From: Prosapia bicincta
Lineage: Eukaryota > Arthropoda > Insecta > Hemiptera > Cercopidae
Length of the DNA: 64,000 bases
Reading direction: 5' to 3'
Assembly: GCA_036971475.1 (NCBI GenBank)
Contig: JBAIZL010000005.1
Coordinates: 60,458,155 to 60,522,154, forward strand
Positions 45,563 through 57,029 of this stretch are shown here, piece by piece. Every line of letters starts with the position of its first letter. The first letter of the stretch is position 1. Made by a program: the position numbers and the translations under genes. The notes under the pieces are model-generated. The model did no database searches, was not told the DNA's origin, and saw only the letters and a program-made list of their open reading frames with translations.

Positions 45563-48488
45563 TATTGTTGTTGTATCATGTCTCTTTGTTATTTATTATT
45601 TAAGTAATTTAAATTTTAGTTTTTAGACATTACTCTTAATATGCAATGAAGACCAAAATCGGGTTTTTGTGTTTCCATCTCATATTTATATATTTTTTTT
45701 CAAAAATCTGTCTTCAATTTGATGGTTTGATATATTCACTGCTATAGACAAAACCTCTAACTGTCATTAGAACTTTAAAAGTAGTAAAAATGGTGTCTGA
45801 GATGATATTTCAGGATGTGTGGGGTAAGGACTGTGTGCAATTTTTGTTTAACACCCGCCAACAAAAGATTGTCTAAAAAATCATACTTTGAAGTAAGGTT
45901 GAAAAAGTACTATAAAATGAAAAATAAAAGTATTAAATTATATTTAGAATTCTAGAATAATATTTACAACCTAGGCACAATAAATATTATTGAACAATGA
46001 GAAATTTTAAAAAACTTGTTTTTGTCACTTGTAATTGATTAAAATAGTCTCTTTTAGGCAGTAAATAGAATATGCTTCAAACCAGTAGTATTGCAACACC
46101 AAACCAGGTCTTATTCACCTTTGTATTAATTTGCTCTACTACCCTGGCCTAAATATTTTATTAATATGATAAGTTATCATTTGCCATGCCAAAATCATTA
46201 TCACTAACATGTGCAACAAACATAACTATCTCAAATCTAACTATATTCAAATAAAGCATTAAACCTAACATGCGAATAAAAAAAAAGAACTTGTTTATGA
46301 CTTAATAAATTACAATTCCCCCATAAGGGAAAAATGGAGCACAATCAAAACCTGATGGGTAATATGGCTTCATCAATTTAAGCATAACACATGAACAACG
46401 TGTATACTTTGGACAGTAGCTGAGTGCTTTTTTAGGTACATTTACTTGCCCCTTTACTGATAAATTCATGGTTTCATTGCTTAGTCATTGCTAAAAGTTT
46501 TGTTACTGTAGTGTACACAAATCAGTTTCCTACATTGCTTATGCTCTAGACATCTGTGTTTGACGACGTTTGTTATGGCTAACAGTACACACTATTTGCC
46601 ATTATTTGTTAGGAATACAATGTGGTTGAATATTAATCATAAATACTCAAAATTCTCTTAACCACAATATTTTTTCTATTTTACCCTTATGTACATTTCA
46701 GTTACTAAGTAACCATCCTCAGAGAGATAACATTCAAAAACTGAATAATTTTACAAAAATACCTTATTTATAATCTAGAAAACTACTTACCCCCATCGCT
46801 GCACACCGATCACTGCAGCCAAACCTCTTAACAAAGGCGCAGCCACACCCACTGAGTGAAAGCAAGAGATCCCATGTCAGCTTACTAATAATATAATGAA
46901 TTCTAAATAAAAAGATTTAAAAATAACCAACTTAAAATTATTTATATAAATCATAATCTACTTAACAAGTGAATACGAAATTGAATGAGGAATAGGACCT
47001 CTGTTAGAATTTAATAAAATATCACGGTCATGTTTACTAATATATAAACTTTCGAAACTATCAACAAATTTATTGGTCCTAACATCCTTAAACAACTTGA
47101 CATTATTAATATCTAGATTGTGATTGGTCTCTTAATTTTGGGAGCAATACTTGACTTATCACATCTTTGGTATTTAATATCCCTAATCTGTTCTTTAAAT
47201 CTAGGTATAACTTTTCGTTTTATTCTTCCAATATGCATTACATCATAATATTAAAGAAATAATTTATTTTTTAAACTATTTGTGTCGTAACCCAACTTTA
47301 TATCTGGATAAATGTTTTGAGATATTTCATATTGGGGACAAATTATAAACATATATAATATAAACTGTCAACAAGTAGTGAACCCCAACTGATATTTTTT
47401 TAAACTGTCAAGAAGAAGTAATATACCTCAACTGTTTTCTTTTACTTTGATACCCTGTATAATGAATACTTGTCCGTACAATGTCAATTTTTTAAAGAGA
47501 AAACCTACACAACATTTGGTCATTAAGTGACACAGGCTAAGTGACGAATTGTATATTAAGTTTCACTGCTCTGACCTACTGATTATGTTTAGATAAGTTA
47601 AGATAACATTTACCCAAAAACTGGAAATGATTTCTAAAATATAAAACTGTCCATAAATTAGGCAGATGTTTGGATTACAATATCAGGAGAACAAAACCAT
47701 TGTTCATGCAAGACATGGAAACAAATAAAATTAGTAACCTATGTATTAATGTCAGACAACACTTTAAGAATTAAAAAAAAAATAATAAAAAACAATGAAT
47801 ATCTCCATATGGTGAACTGAACCTTATCCTATGAAATGATAGGATGAAGTGCAAAGATAGGATATTACCAGGTTTGGTCTTATTATAGTGGTGTCACTAA
47901 ATCAAATTTTTATTATTTAATGGGCCTCCTTGGTGGTTTTAGTGTCATCTAGTATATTAACCTGTTTTAAAATGCATGAAATTTGAATAAATGGACTGCA
48001 AAATGAAGCTGAGTTAATTTTTTCAACAAGCATTTAATCATTTTACAATGGTTTTATTGTCTAAGAAACTTGGTTATGATTAAGTTTTGTATCTAAAATA
48101 TTTAAACAATTTCAAATTATTATTTAATCATTATTATTTAATACTAAAAATGAATATTTTTGTCATGTCTCTTAACTGTAACAAATAGGGAATGAGAAAA
48201 AGAAATCATGCAACGTTTTTGTATCAGTAATTTCTTGGTATTAGAGGCAACATTTAAATACAACAGTGATTAAAAAAATTGTTTAAAACCATTCTAGTAT
48301 ATATGTAGGCAAGGAGAATGTCAACTTAAAGTATGTACATAAATATATAAATATTCATTCTCAATGTGTTGCCTATGAATCTGACTTTAATAATGGAATG
48401 TGTTTTGTTAAGGCGTAATTAGTTATAATTAAATTTTAAAATAAATGGTGAAAAGTTTAAAGTGAAAAAAATATTATTATATTTTCAG
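45563..48488. repeat. Upstream segment of block C
   Basis: Near-identical copy of 657-3586, starting at TTTATTGTTGTTGTATCATG and ending at the shared ATATTTTCAG splice acceptor. No gene recognised. The GC-richer island with a minus-strand GTAAGTAG donor recurs at about 46795-46875. Confidence 0.8.
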
Positions 48489-48565
48489 ATACCCTGTGGA
48501 AATGGTTAACTAAAATTGAATAAAGAAGATTTTGAAAAAATCTTAAAACTCACAATCATCCAGCA

Positions 48566-50107
48566 ATGTATTACAACACCAGTAACCAGAATGGAGATAC
48601 AATATGCAACTTCAGAGCATCAGCAATGTCAGAGCTCATGGTTAGTATGAAGAAGAAAAGAATTAACCTATTAAAATGTAGGCATTGTTGTTTTGGAGGC
48701 TCAAAGATAAATGAGTTTATAACCCACTTGAAAAAACACATTCGTATAAAACCTTACAAGCATCAACAATGCAACTTTTCATATTTAATCTCAACTAGTT
48801 TTAAAACATACTTTAAACGCCGTCATAGGAAAAAACCTTTCAAATGTTTGCATTGTAATTATTTGGCTTCTCAAAAAAGAAGTCTTATAATACATACTCG
48901 TACCCATTCTGTAGGAAAACCTTACAAATGCTCACAGTGTGATTATTCAGCTTCTGTAAAAAAACATCTTTTAACACATTTACGTAATCATTCTGGAGAA
49001 AAACCTTACAAATGCTCACAGTGTGATTATTCAGCTTCTGTAAAAGGAAATCTTGTAGCACATTTACGTAATCATTCTAGAGAAAAACCTTACAAATGCT
49101 CACAGTGCGATTATTCAGCTTCTACAAAAGGAAGTATTAAAATACATATGCGTACTCATTCTTCAGAAAAACCTTACAAGTGTTCACAGTGCGACTATTC
49201 AGCTTCTGTAAAAGGAAATCTTTTAACACATTTGCGTACCCATTCTGGAGAAAAACCTTACAAATGCTCACAGTGTGATTATTCAGCTTCTGTAAAAAGA
49301 CATCTTTTAACACATTTACGTAATCATTCTGGAGAAAAACCTTACAAATGCTCACAGTGTGATTATTCAGCTTCTGTAAAAGGAAATCTTGTAGCACATT
49401 TACGTAATCATTCTGGAGAAAAACCTTACAAATGCTCACAGTGTCATTATTCAGCTTCTACAAAAGGAAGTATTAAAATACATATGCGTACTCATTCTTC
49501 AGAAAAACCTTACAAGTGTTCACAGTGCGATTATTCAGCTTCTACAAAAGGAAGTATTAAAATACATATGCGTACTCATTCTTCAGAAAAACCTTACAAA
49601 TGCTCACAGTGCGATTATTCAGCTTCTACAAAAGGAAGTATTAAAATACATATGCGTACTCATTCTTCAGAAAAACCTTACAAGTGTTCACAGTGCGACT
49701 ATTCAGCTTCTGTAAAAGGAAATCTTTTAACACATTTGCATACCCATTCTGGAGAAAAACCTTACAAATGTTCAGGATGTGACTATGCAGTTTCGAGAAA
49801 AGGAGATCTTATAAGACACTTGCGTATACATTCTGGAGAAAAACCTTACAAATGCTCACATTGTGATTATTCAGCTTCTCAAAAAGGAAGTCTTATAGTA
49901 CATACTCGTACTCATTCTGGAGAAAAACCTTACAAATGTGCACATTGTAATTATTCAGCTTCTGGAAAAGGAAAACTTATAAGACATTTATATACTCATT
50001 TTGGAATAAAACGTTATAAGTGTTTACAGTGCAATTATTCAGCTTCTGCAAAAGGACATCTTGTAACACATTTACGTTCCCATTCTGGAGAAAAACCTCA
50101 CAAATAG
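48566..50107 (+). CDS. C2H2 zinc-finger protein 3 (513 aa)
   Basis: Same leader and CRHC finger as proteins 1 and 2. The second finger here keeps one cysteine (KHQQCNF), nearer to the ancestral state. Fifteen regular fingers follow, mixing types SVKKHLLTH, SVKGNLVAH and STKGSIKIH with the distinctive CSGC-DYAVSRKGDLIRH finger near residue 400, then SQKGSLIVH, SGKGKLIRH and SAKGHLVTH. A four-finger set recurs inside the protein (about 48910-49160 and 49260-49500), showing recent internal duplication. The ORF ends at KPHK-TAG, where a small deletion has removed the next finger's cysteines. An in-frame TGA lies upstream in the same exon. It is the shortest tail-truncation of the three and a good candidate for a working protein. 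Predicted nuclear DNA binding; targets unknown. Confidence 0.82.
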   Translation: MYYNTSNQNGDTICNFRASAMSELMVSMKKKRINLLKCRHCCFGGSKINEFITHLKKHIRIKPYKHQQCNFSYLISTSFKTYFKRRHRKKPFKCLHCNYLASQKRSLIIHTRTHSVGKPYKCSQCDYSASVKKHLLTHLRNHSGEKPYKCSQCDYSASVKGNLVAHLRNHSREKPYKCSQCDYSASTKGSIKIHMRTHSSEKPYKCSQCDYSASVKGNLLTHLRTHSGEKPYKCSQCDYSASVKRHLLTHLRNHSGEKPYKCSQCDYSASVKGNLVAHLRNHSGEKPYKCSQCHYSASTKGSIKIHMRTHSSEKPYKCSQCDYSASTKGSIKIHMRTHSSEKPYKCSQCDYSASTKGSIKIHMRTHSSEKPYKCSQCDYSASVKGNLLTHLHTHSGEKPYKCSGCDYAVSRKGDLIRHLRIHSGEKPYKCSHCDYSASQKGSLIVHTRTHSGEKPYKCAHCNYSASGKGKLIRHLYTHFGIKRYKCLQCNYSASAKGHLVTHLRSHSGEKPHK

Positions 50108-50263
50108 CAGGATGTGATTACATAGCTTCTGAAAAAAGTACTCCTATAAAACATGTGAGTACCAATTCTTGAGAAAAATTTTACAAATGCTCAGTGTTTT
50201 TATTCAGATTGTCTAAAAGAAAGTATTAAAATACATATGCATACTCATTCTGAATAAACAGCT
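50108..50263 (+). pseudogene. Decayed fingers after ORF 3
   Basis: Two broken modules: GGATGTGATTACATAGCTTC with a TAG-type break, then AATGCTCAGTGTTTTTATTC. They link the coding array to the 84-bp satellite. Confidence 0.6.
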
Positions 50264-50935
50264 ATTAATTGTTCACAGTGCGATTATTCAGCTTCTGTAA
50301 AAGGAAGAATTAAAATACATATGCGTACTCATTCTGAATAAAAACCTATTAATTGTTCACAGTGCGATTATTCAGCTTCTGTAAAAGGAAGAATTAAAAT
50401 ACATATGCGTACTCATTCTGAATAAAAACCTATTAATTGTTCACAGTGCGATTATTCAGCTTCTGTAAAAGGAAGAATTAAAATACATATGCGTACTCAT
50501 TCTGAATAAAAACCTATTAATTGTTCACAGTGCGATTATTCAGCTTCTGTAAAAGGAAGAATTAAAATACATATGCATACTCATTCTAAATAAAAATCTA
50601 TTAATTGTTCACAGTGCGATTATTCAGCTTCTGTAAAAGGAAGAATTAAAATACATATGCATACTAATTCTGAATAAAAACCTATTAATTGCTCACAGTG
50701 CGATTATTCAGCTTCTGTAAAAGGAAGAATTAAAATACATATGCATACTCATTCTGAATAAAAACCTATTAATTGTTCACAGTACGATTATTCAGCTTCT
50801 GTAAAAGGAAGAATTAAAATACATATGCGTACTCATTCTGAATAAAAACCTATTAATTGTTCACAGTGCGATTATTCAGTTTCTGAGAAAGGAAATCTTA
50901 TATACCATATAAATACCCACTCTTGAGAAAAACCT
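50264..50935 (+). repeat. 84-bp stop-bearing finger satellite, eight copies
   Basis: Eight head-to-tail copies starting ATTAATTGTTCACAGTGCG at 50264, 50348, 50432, 50516, 50600, 50684, 50768 and 50852. Each ends CATTCTGAATAAAAACCT (or a close variant), so TAA interrupts every linker. The eighth copy diverges at TTCTGAGAAAGG. Block A has one copy of this junction near 5345. The amplification is specific to block C. Confidence 0.9.
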
Positions 50936-51437
50936 TATAAATGTTCACAGTGTGAATATACAGTTTGTTTAAAAGGAAGTATTATAACACATTTACATAC
51001 CTATTCTGGAGAAAAACCCTATAAATGTTCATAGTGTGGGTTTCCAGCTTCTGAAAAAGGAAGTCTTATATAACAGTGCTTACACATTCTGTAGAAAACC
51101 TGTACACATGTTCACAGTATTATTATTTAACTTCTGGAAAATGAAGTCTTTTAACATGTTCATTGCCAATCACGCGATATCGCGTGAGTTCAGATCTTAC
51201 CGGATGGCCGATCACGCAATATCGCGTGGCGGTTGCTATCCAAATTCTAAGTGAATCATTATTGTGGCCAGCACACAAAATTCCAATTTCCAGCTTGGCA
51301 ATGAACGTGTTAAAATATATAGATACCAGTGCTGAAGAAAAACTGTGATATTTCAGCTTCTGTAAAAGGAAGTATTAAATTACATATCCGCACCCATTCT
51401 AGAGAAAAACCTTATAAATGTTCACAGTGTGATTATT
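50936..51437 (+). pseudogene. Decayed finger tail of block C, including one 168-bp dimer
   Basis: Stop-bearing modules matching 5430-5640 of block A. They are followed by a single copy of the dimer that became the block A satellite (CTTCTGGAAAATGAAGTCTT at 51131, GTATTAAATTACATATCC at 51370). This copy is split by a MITE at 51155-51309 and has a short internal deletion after GAAGAAAAACTG. Confidence 0.75.
51155..51309. mobile_element. 155-bp piggyBac-type MITE with TTAA target duplication
   Basis: TTAA at 51151-51154 and 51310-51313 flanks a 155-bp insert. Its ends, CATGTTCATTGCCAA and TTGGCAATGAACGTG, are inverted repeats with one mismatch in 15. The empty site is seen in every satellite dimer of block A (GTCTTTTAAAATATATAG), so insertion was exact. 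Inside lie a perfect 18-bp palindrome, TCACGCGATATCGCGTGA, and a near copy. It has no coding capacity and would need a transposase in trans. Confidence 0.88.
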
Positions 51438-52650
51438 CTGCTCCTGTAAAAGTTAGTGCTATAACATATAGGATTCCTCACTATGGAGATTGAGCCAAAA
51501 AGAGTTCTATTGTGTTTGTCTTGCTTAAAATAGTACTTGTAGGCTTGGAGCAACATTTTTCAGGGACGGACTATACTATTTTAAATTGAGGTCAAACTGA
51601 AGAAATTGAGCTTTATCACTATTTTCTGCAACTGTATTTGCTTAAATACTGCAAAAATAGTTTTGCGTCTTGACAAAAACGGATTAATTTGTGCCGTAAT
51701 CACTGCAATAGTCACAATGTTAATATTTTTTCAGATTGCCTATTTATAATTCATTATAACCTGTACATTCTGATTATAGGTTTTAATAAATAGATGGTAA
51801 TTTTTCTTCGAAAATATTGTTTTTGCTTTTCCATTGGTTTTAAAGTTATATATACTTGTACGTTTTAATGACTTCATTTTCTATATTCTATACCATTTGT
51901 ATGTTTTAAAGGGTTTTCATTTTGTGTCTCTGTGAAATATGTATTGTTGTTCGGATAATGTATTGTGGTTAATATATTATAATTAATTTTTTCATATTAC
52001 ATTGTGAAGTTGAATCTCACAAGCATTGGCTTGTATTTCCAGATCACGAGAATATTATTTTAGTTAGAACCTTACAAATTTTCTGATTAGAACATTGTAA
52101 TTATTCCACTTCTTTAATGCAAGTCTTACAACACATCTAAATATCTAGTCTGTAAAAACCTTTCCAAATGTTCACAGTGTGATTATTCCTCTCCTGTAAT
52201 ACAATACTTACATTACATGTACCTGTAGTTTCAGTTTTGAATACTTTGATATCTCTTTTTATTTAATAAATTAATAGACCCATTTTAACTTTCGAGTAAG
52301 TAAAATGTACTTAATAATGAACTCAATTAAAATCTATTCACACAAAAAATGTATTTAAAGTATTCTATTAAACTACAATGAAAATATTGGAAAGAACCCC
52401 AATACCACAAAAATACTTACAAAATATTACAAAATACTCTGTGTTTGGATTAATTTTGTCTTGACTTTATACATAACCTTAAGTTTATTTTGATTTTATA
52501 ATTTATGTTTGTTTTCAAGTAAACGTCACCCTATAATCTGATGAACTTAAGTAGATGTCCAGTGAGTGTATAATGTAATTAAAGAGTTTTGTGAACAGAA
52601 CTTCTTATAAAAGAAGTATTTGGTGGTATTTTTTTCAATTTTGAAGGTAG
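51438..52650. repeat. 3' flank of block C
   Basis: Close match to 12867-14080, ending at the same TTGAAGGTAGTTTATTATT junction with the non-LTR element. No gene recognised. Confidence 0.75.
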
Positions 52651-52744
52651 TTTATTATTATTATTACTAAAACTCAGAGGGACCTTATCGGTGTAGAGCA
52701 CTTAGCTGCAGCCTTTGTACTCTTTTCCCATTCCTACCACAGGA

Positions 52745-53640
52745 CTAGCTTAGTGGATACGTACCTCTGCAGAAATCAAGTACCCACCTGATGCTAAATC
52801 TTCTGATATCCTCTGGTGTACATACCTGCCAGCCAAACCACTTTTTCCTTGCAGCTCCCAAAGCAGGACACTCATAGAGTACGTGGATTGGGCTTTCCTC
52901 TTGGTCCTTGTTGCATCTCTTGCTCACAGGGGACCTAGATTTTCCAATTTTGTATTGGAACCTCCTCAGATTCCCATGACCTGTGACCAGCTCTATAGTA
53001 ACTCTGAGTTGATGTCTACTTAAGAAGAGTAGTTCTTTGCCTCACAAATCTCCTAGGTAACCCCAGAGTACCTTGGATTTGTTACACCCCAAGGTTGCAT
53101 TCCATTCTTCCCTGCACAACCTGTCTATATGTGCCGTGATTCTCTTGCGCCCCTCCTGAGGCGGCATACCCACTGCCCTCAGCAACGGTCCTTGAGTTAC
53201 ACACCCTTGTTTTGCTAAGGTGTCAGTCAGCTCTCTCATTCTCTATCTAGCCAGAATGTCCTGGAATCCAGGTTAGGTTGAGCGAATTATACTTACTCAG
53301 CTCTGCTAGAGAAGCTATAGTCTCAGCCACCAGCCTAGAGCTGGTACTAGCCTTACCTAAAGCCTTCAGAGCTGTCTGACTGTCCGAGCAAATCTAGATG
53401 GTCTTGCCCCTCCTGCCAGACTCTATTATTTCCTCAGCACATAGTTTGATTGCGAGCACCTCCGCCTGGAAGTCAGAGTTGTAGTCCTCCAGGCGATGAC
53501 AAAATCTCTCTTGGTCTCTCGGTCCACTAAATCCTGCTCCCACTCCTTCCGTCATCTTGGACCCATCGGTGAACCAGATTTCACCATGTCTGGGTCTATA
53601 CTCCGCCCATGCCTCTCTTGCAGGAATATGGATTTTGTAG
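52745..53640 (-). pseudogene. ORF2 RNase H and C-terminus, broken (copy 2)
   Basis: The RNase H motifs are as in copy 1 (TDGSKMTEG, QAEVLAI, SDSQTAL), but TAG replaces a tryptophan codon just before the SDSQ motif (about 53393). A further TAG and a four-base insertion near 53225-53250 break the GHSG...ADTLAK end. The C-terminal motif has lost its first cysteine (SKRC). Confidence 0.75.
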
Positions 53641-54081
53641 TTTCGTTTTTCCCTTTTAAGAGACAGTATCTTATCCTGAGATTCTATCAGAGCTCCTTCA
53701 GTGAATCCCCAAATAGCTGTTTATGACGTTTGCTACTTGTCTTCCACTGCCCGTTACAACTTAGCCGGTATGCAGTTTTCATTGCCTCCATCCTAATTTG
53801 AAGGATGGAAAACCCAACATAACCCTCATGGCCGGTTTGGGGATAAAGATAACTTTCGTTTTGAGCCACCTGGTAACACCTTAAACAGTCTAGCAGTGTC
53901 ACTCAGTGTGCTTGTCTCTGAGCACCACTTTTCTCAAGAAGCACGTTTTACCTTTTTTATTAGATTTTTATAGAGACCCTGGCTGTCTTCTCTGCATATA
54001 GAGACTATGTCTGCCAGGTCTCCGCCGTTTCCTTCTTCTTTCCTCTATTAAAGAGGCTTCTAGTTAGTTTCCGTCTTGCCT

Positions 54082-54956
54082 CTAACTCGCTGTTCCACCA
54101 CGCCCAGTGTTTATCCGCGAGAGAGGGCAATTTTCCTCAAATGACGTGGAAATTACAGTCCTGATGTAGGCCTCAATATTTTCCAGTTCGTTTGATGTAC
54201 CATATTTACCACGGAAGTCTGACATCCGCCTCCTCACCGAGGACTTAAAACCTTCCCAGTTTGTCCTCGGGTTCCTAAGCCACACCACATGGGGGGACAT
54301 CTTCCCTCATCGTAGTAGTGATGATCCGGTGATCAGACATAGAGGGCTCATACGAAACCTGCCAGTCATGCACCTACTTTACCATCTGTTTATTGCAGAA
54401 GGTGATATCTAGTACCTCCATTCTGTTTGAAGTGACAAATATTGACTCGGCACCTGTGTTTAAAAACCACAAAGTTTTCTTCAATCAAGAAAGCGAGGAG
54501 CTCCTCACCTCGCTCATTTGTGTCTGTGCTGCCCCACACCTCATTATGAGCATTGGAATCACAGCACACTAAGATTCCTATATTCCTCTCCCTGCAGTAC
54601 CGAAGTAATTTACGTAATTCTGCAGGGGCGATTCTCTATTGTGGGCACAGTAAGTGGAGACCACGATAAACTCCCTGCTCCCACTTACCTCGAATTCTAA
54701 CCACCGCAAGGTCTCTAGTTGAGAATTCTTAAATCAGCGTGGCATCTAGTCCTCTGACTATCACACATGCTCTGTGCACCTCATGTTCCCCATATGCGTA
54801 GGTGCGCCCAGCTGCAGTCAGACCCCTTATACGGTTTCTGACCAGCCACGGTTCTTGCACCAGCGCCAGCGCTGGTAATGTGTGCCTCACATTTAAGCAC
54901 CTGGTTAGAACCACCGAGGTGCTTTTACTGTGGTGTAAGCTAATCTGCAGGATCAT
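54082..54956 (-). pseudogene. ORF2 endonuclease, broken (copy 2)
   Basis: Begins MILQISLHHSKSTSVVL at 54956, overlapping the ORF1 end by 17 bases, and stops near 54729. CDSNAHNEVWGSTDTNERGE and WLRNPRTNWEGFKSSVRRRM follow in broken frames. The breaks largely match copy 1, so most decay predates the block duplication. Confidence 0.72.
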
Positions 54957-55655
54957 TGCTTGAGGGGTGGAGCTTAGCTGACGGTACCACTTCTCTCAGC
55001 CATTTTGCTGATTCCTCCTCAGCACAAATAAATGCTGCGACTCCATCTCTTAAGTGAGTGTCTCTGAATCGCGGAACAAAACCTCTACTAGGAGTGTCCA
55101 GAATCCGGTCCATGACGTTGCCCTTAAGGTGGTCGAACGCCGCCATTTCCATCCTCAGGCCTACACTATCCCCAAAGGTAACTAGAACCCTCGGTAGGTT
55201 GGTGGAGATCAACGAGAAACATGGACCTCCCGACCCAACAGGCCTAGACCCTTGTCTATTCCTTTTGGCCTCCGACTCTGGAGTAGGATTAGAAGTACTC
55301 CTTTCCTTCCTCTTCCTCTCTTTCTCTTGTACTAAGGTCCTACAGGATCCACTGGCTTCCGGGACGACAGGGCGGGTTCTAGCAACAGCCTCAGTCAAAC
55401 CCTTCCGCTGCCTGGACTGGTGTTTCCTCAGAGAGGGTGGCTGTGGTTCTCTGCTCTCCGCCTCCGCCTTCTTTGCTTCCTCATGATAGGAATGCCAGAG
55501 TGCTTTCCTCCTTTGTGTCCCACTCATACCTCTAGTTGCCTTCGTAACTAGTTTTCCATCTGTTTCTACGGGGGCCGAAGCCACATCCTTTGGGACAGAT
55601 TTGTCGGTAGGTTCTAAGCCCTGACCAGTTAAGTTTATTTTTTTTTGTTTCTGCC
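54940..55655 (-). pseudogene. ORF1 protein, N-terminal frameshift (copy 2)
   Basis: Homologous to the 234-aa ORF1 of copy 1. A longer T-run near 55640 shifts the frame after the original ATG, leaving an ORF from an internal ATG at 55584 (214 codons). It carries a VVPEA insertion relative to copy 1. The C-terminal domain (GFVPRFRDTHLRDGVAAFIC) is unchanged. Confidence 0.65.
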
Positions 55656-56639
55656 ATGTGTTCCCAAGAGCAGCTAGGGAAATAAAGGTCCCTTACTGCT
55701 TACGGCGGTAAGGCGACTCAAGTACTCAGGGGTGGAGCCAGGTGCCCCTGAGGCTCCGTTAAAGACCCTCCTTACCATGAGGGCCACGAATCTACATTGG
55801 CACGGATCGGGGGTGTATGTGCCCATTCAGACCACCAACCTGGATGGGGGGGTGCTTCTTTTTCCCCGCCCGCAAGGGAAGGGCAGAGCGAGAGCCGGGC
55901 AGAACAGCCCTTCAAGTGCTAGGACTGGCCCGTTTATAGGGAGCCACATACGTACAGCTCCGCTCCACCCGTCCCCCACGCCCGGATTAAGCCTCTCCAC
56001 CATGTCAAGGTGTTGCAGCCCATAGGAGAGGAGTAAAACCATAGACTGTAGAAGAAAACTAAATGCCGAGTGGGTACTTAATTTCCAGTAGATCCCAAGC
56101 AATGTAAACACCACTGGCAATAAAAAGGCTGATCAACTACCTTAGTACAAGCCTCCCTCAGCCCAAGCATCTGAGTTCACTACAGTCTTCCAGGTCCCTA
56201 ATAAAGATGTCCACCACAAAATTGAATCACGTTCGATTGAGGGAAGTCTCAGCAGAAAAGCGGTGGAAATCTTGTGACTGGAGACCAATTGACCATAACT
56301 TGCCCCGAGCCGTTAGCGATGCAGCGTCCAGATTGAAGACCTGTCATGATTACCTTACTGAGGCCTCAATCGCATACATGTGCTACTGACCCCCGAGTGT
56401 CTCCTGCGTGGTAGTGAACTTATGAATGTTAAACACTTTAATGATTGCACAGTCCTGGACCGGGAACAGGATTACAACACTCCCATCTTCAAAGAGGCCC
56501 ACCTCTAGTGGTCAGCGCGTCGCCAAATAGCTCAACTACCAAGGGTGGGAGTTGGCTACTAAGTAAACTTTTCCATTGAATGAGAAGACTTGCGTCTAGA
56601 CAGGTCTTAATTTTTCTGTATTTTTTTACAAGCGTATTT

Positions 56640-56897
56640 CCAATAAGAAAAGAACAATTGCACTTTTCGTTGATAACTGCCTTGCACATCTGCACAACAT
56701 TAATTCTAAACTAAAGAATGTGAATGTGGTTTTCTTCCCACTCAATGTAACTTCATTACTGCTACCTCCCAGTCAGGAAGTAATAAGAATTTTGAAGTTA
56801 CGCTATATAAAGAGACTTTTAAAAAAGATTGTGACCAAAGTAAAGAATAATGAAGCTGTAACCAAAGACTTTGTGAATCTTGAATTTGTGTTTCATT
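56640..56897 (+). pseudogene. pogo/Tigger transposase fragment (block C)
   Basis: Reads RTIALFVDNCLAHLHNINSK, VVFFPLNVTSLLLPPSQEV, ILKLRYIKRLLKKI and KDFVNLEF, near-identical to 18085-18335. The left part is shortened by a deletion just before RISNKKR. Confidence 0.72.
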
Positions 56898-57029
56898 AAA
56901 TGTTTTTGCTCTGATTACAACTTGTGTAGTGCATAGTATAGTTTGTGTTAAGTGTATTTAAATTAATTAAGGCAGTTACTTCAATTCAGTGTTATTTTTT
57001 TACTCAATTAGATCGAGCTGTAATTCTGG

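Larger units (their letters stand above)
52651..56560 (-). mobile_element. RNase H-bearing non-LTR retrotransposon (copy 2)
   Basis: Same element, insertion point, orientation and RT deletion as 14081-17990, differing by scattered substitutions and small indels. Because flanks on both sides also match, this copy arose by duplication of the block and not by a second transposition. It is more damaged than copy 1. Confidence 0.85.

Noticed and set aside
49137..49439. Minus-strand 100-codon ORF inside zinc-finger ORF 3
   Set aside because: Antisense shadow of the 84-bp modules.
51036..51348. Two plus-strand ORFs across 51036-51254 and 51163-51348
   Set aside because: They exist only because of the MITE insertion in a decayed finger.
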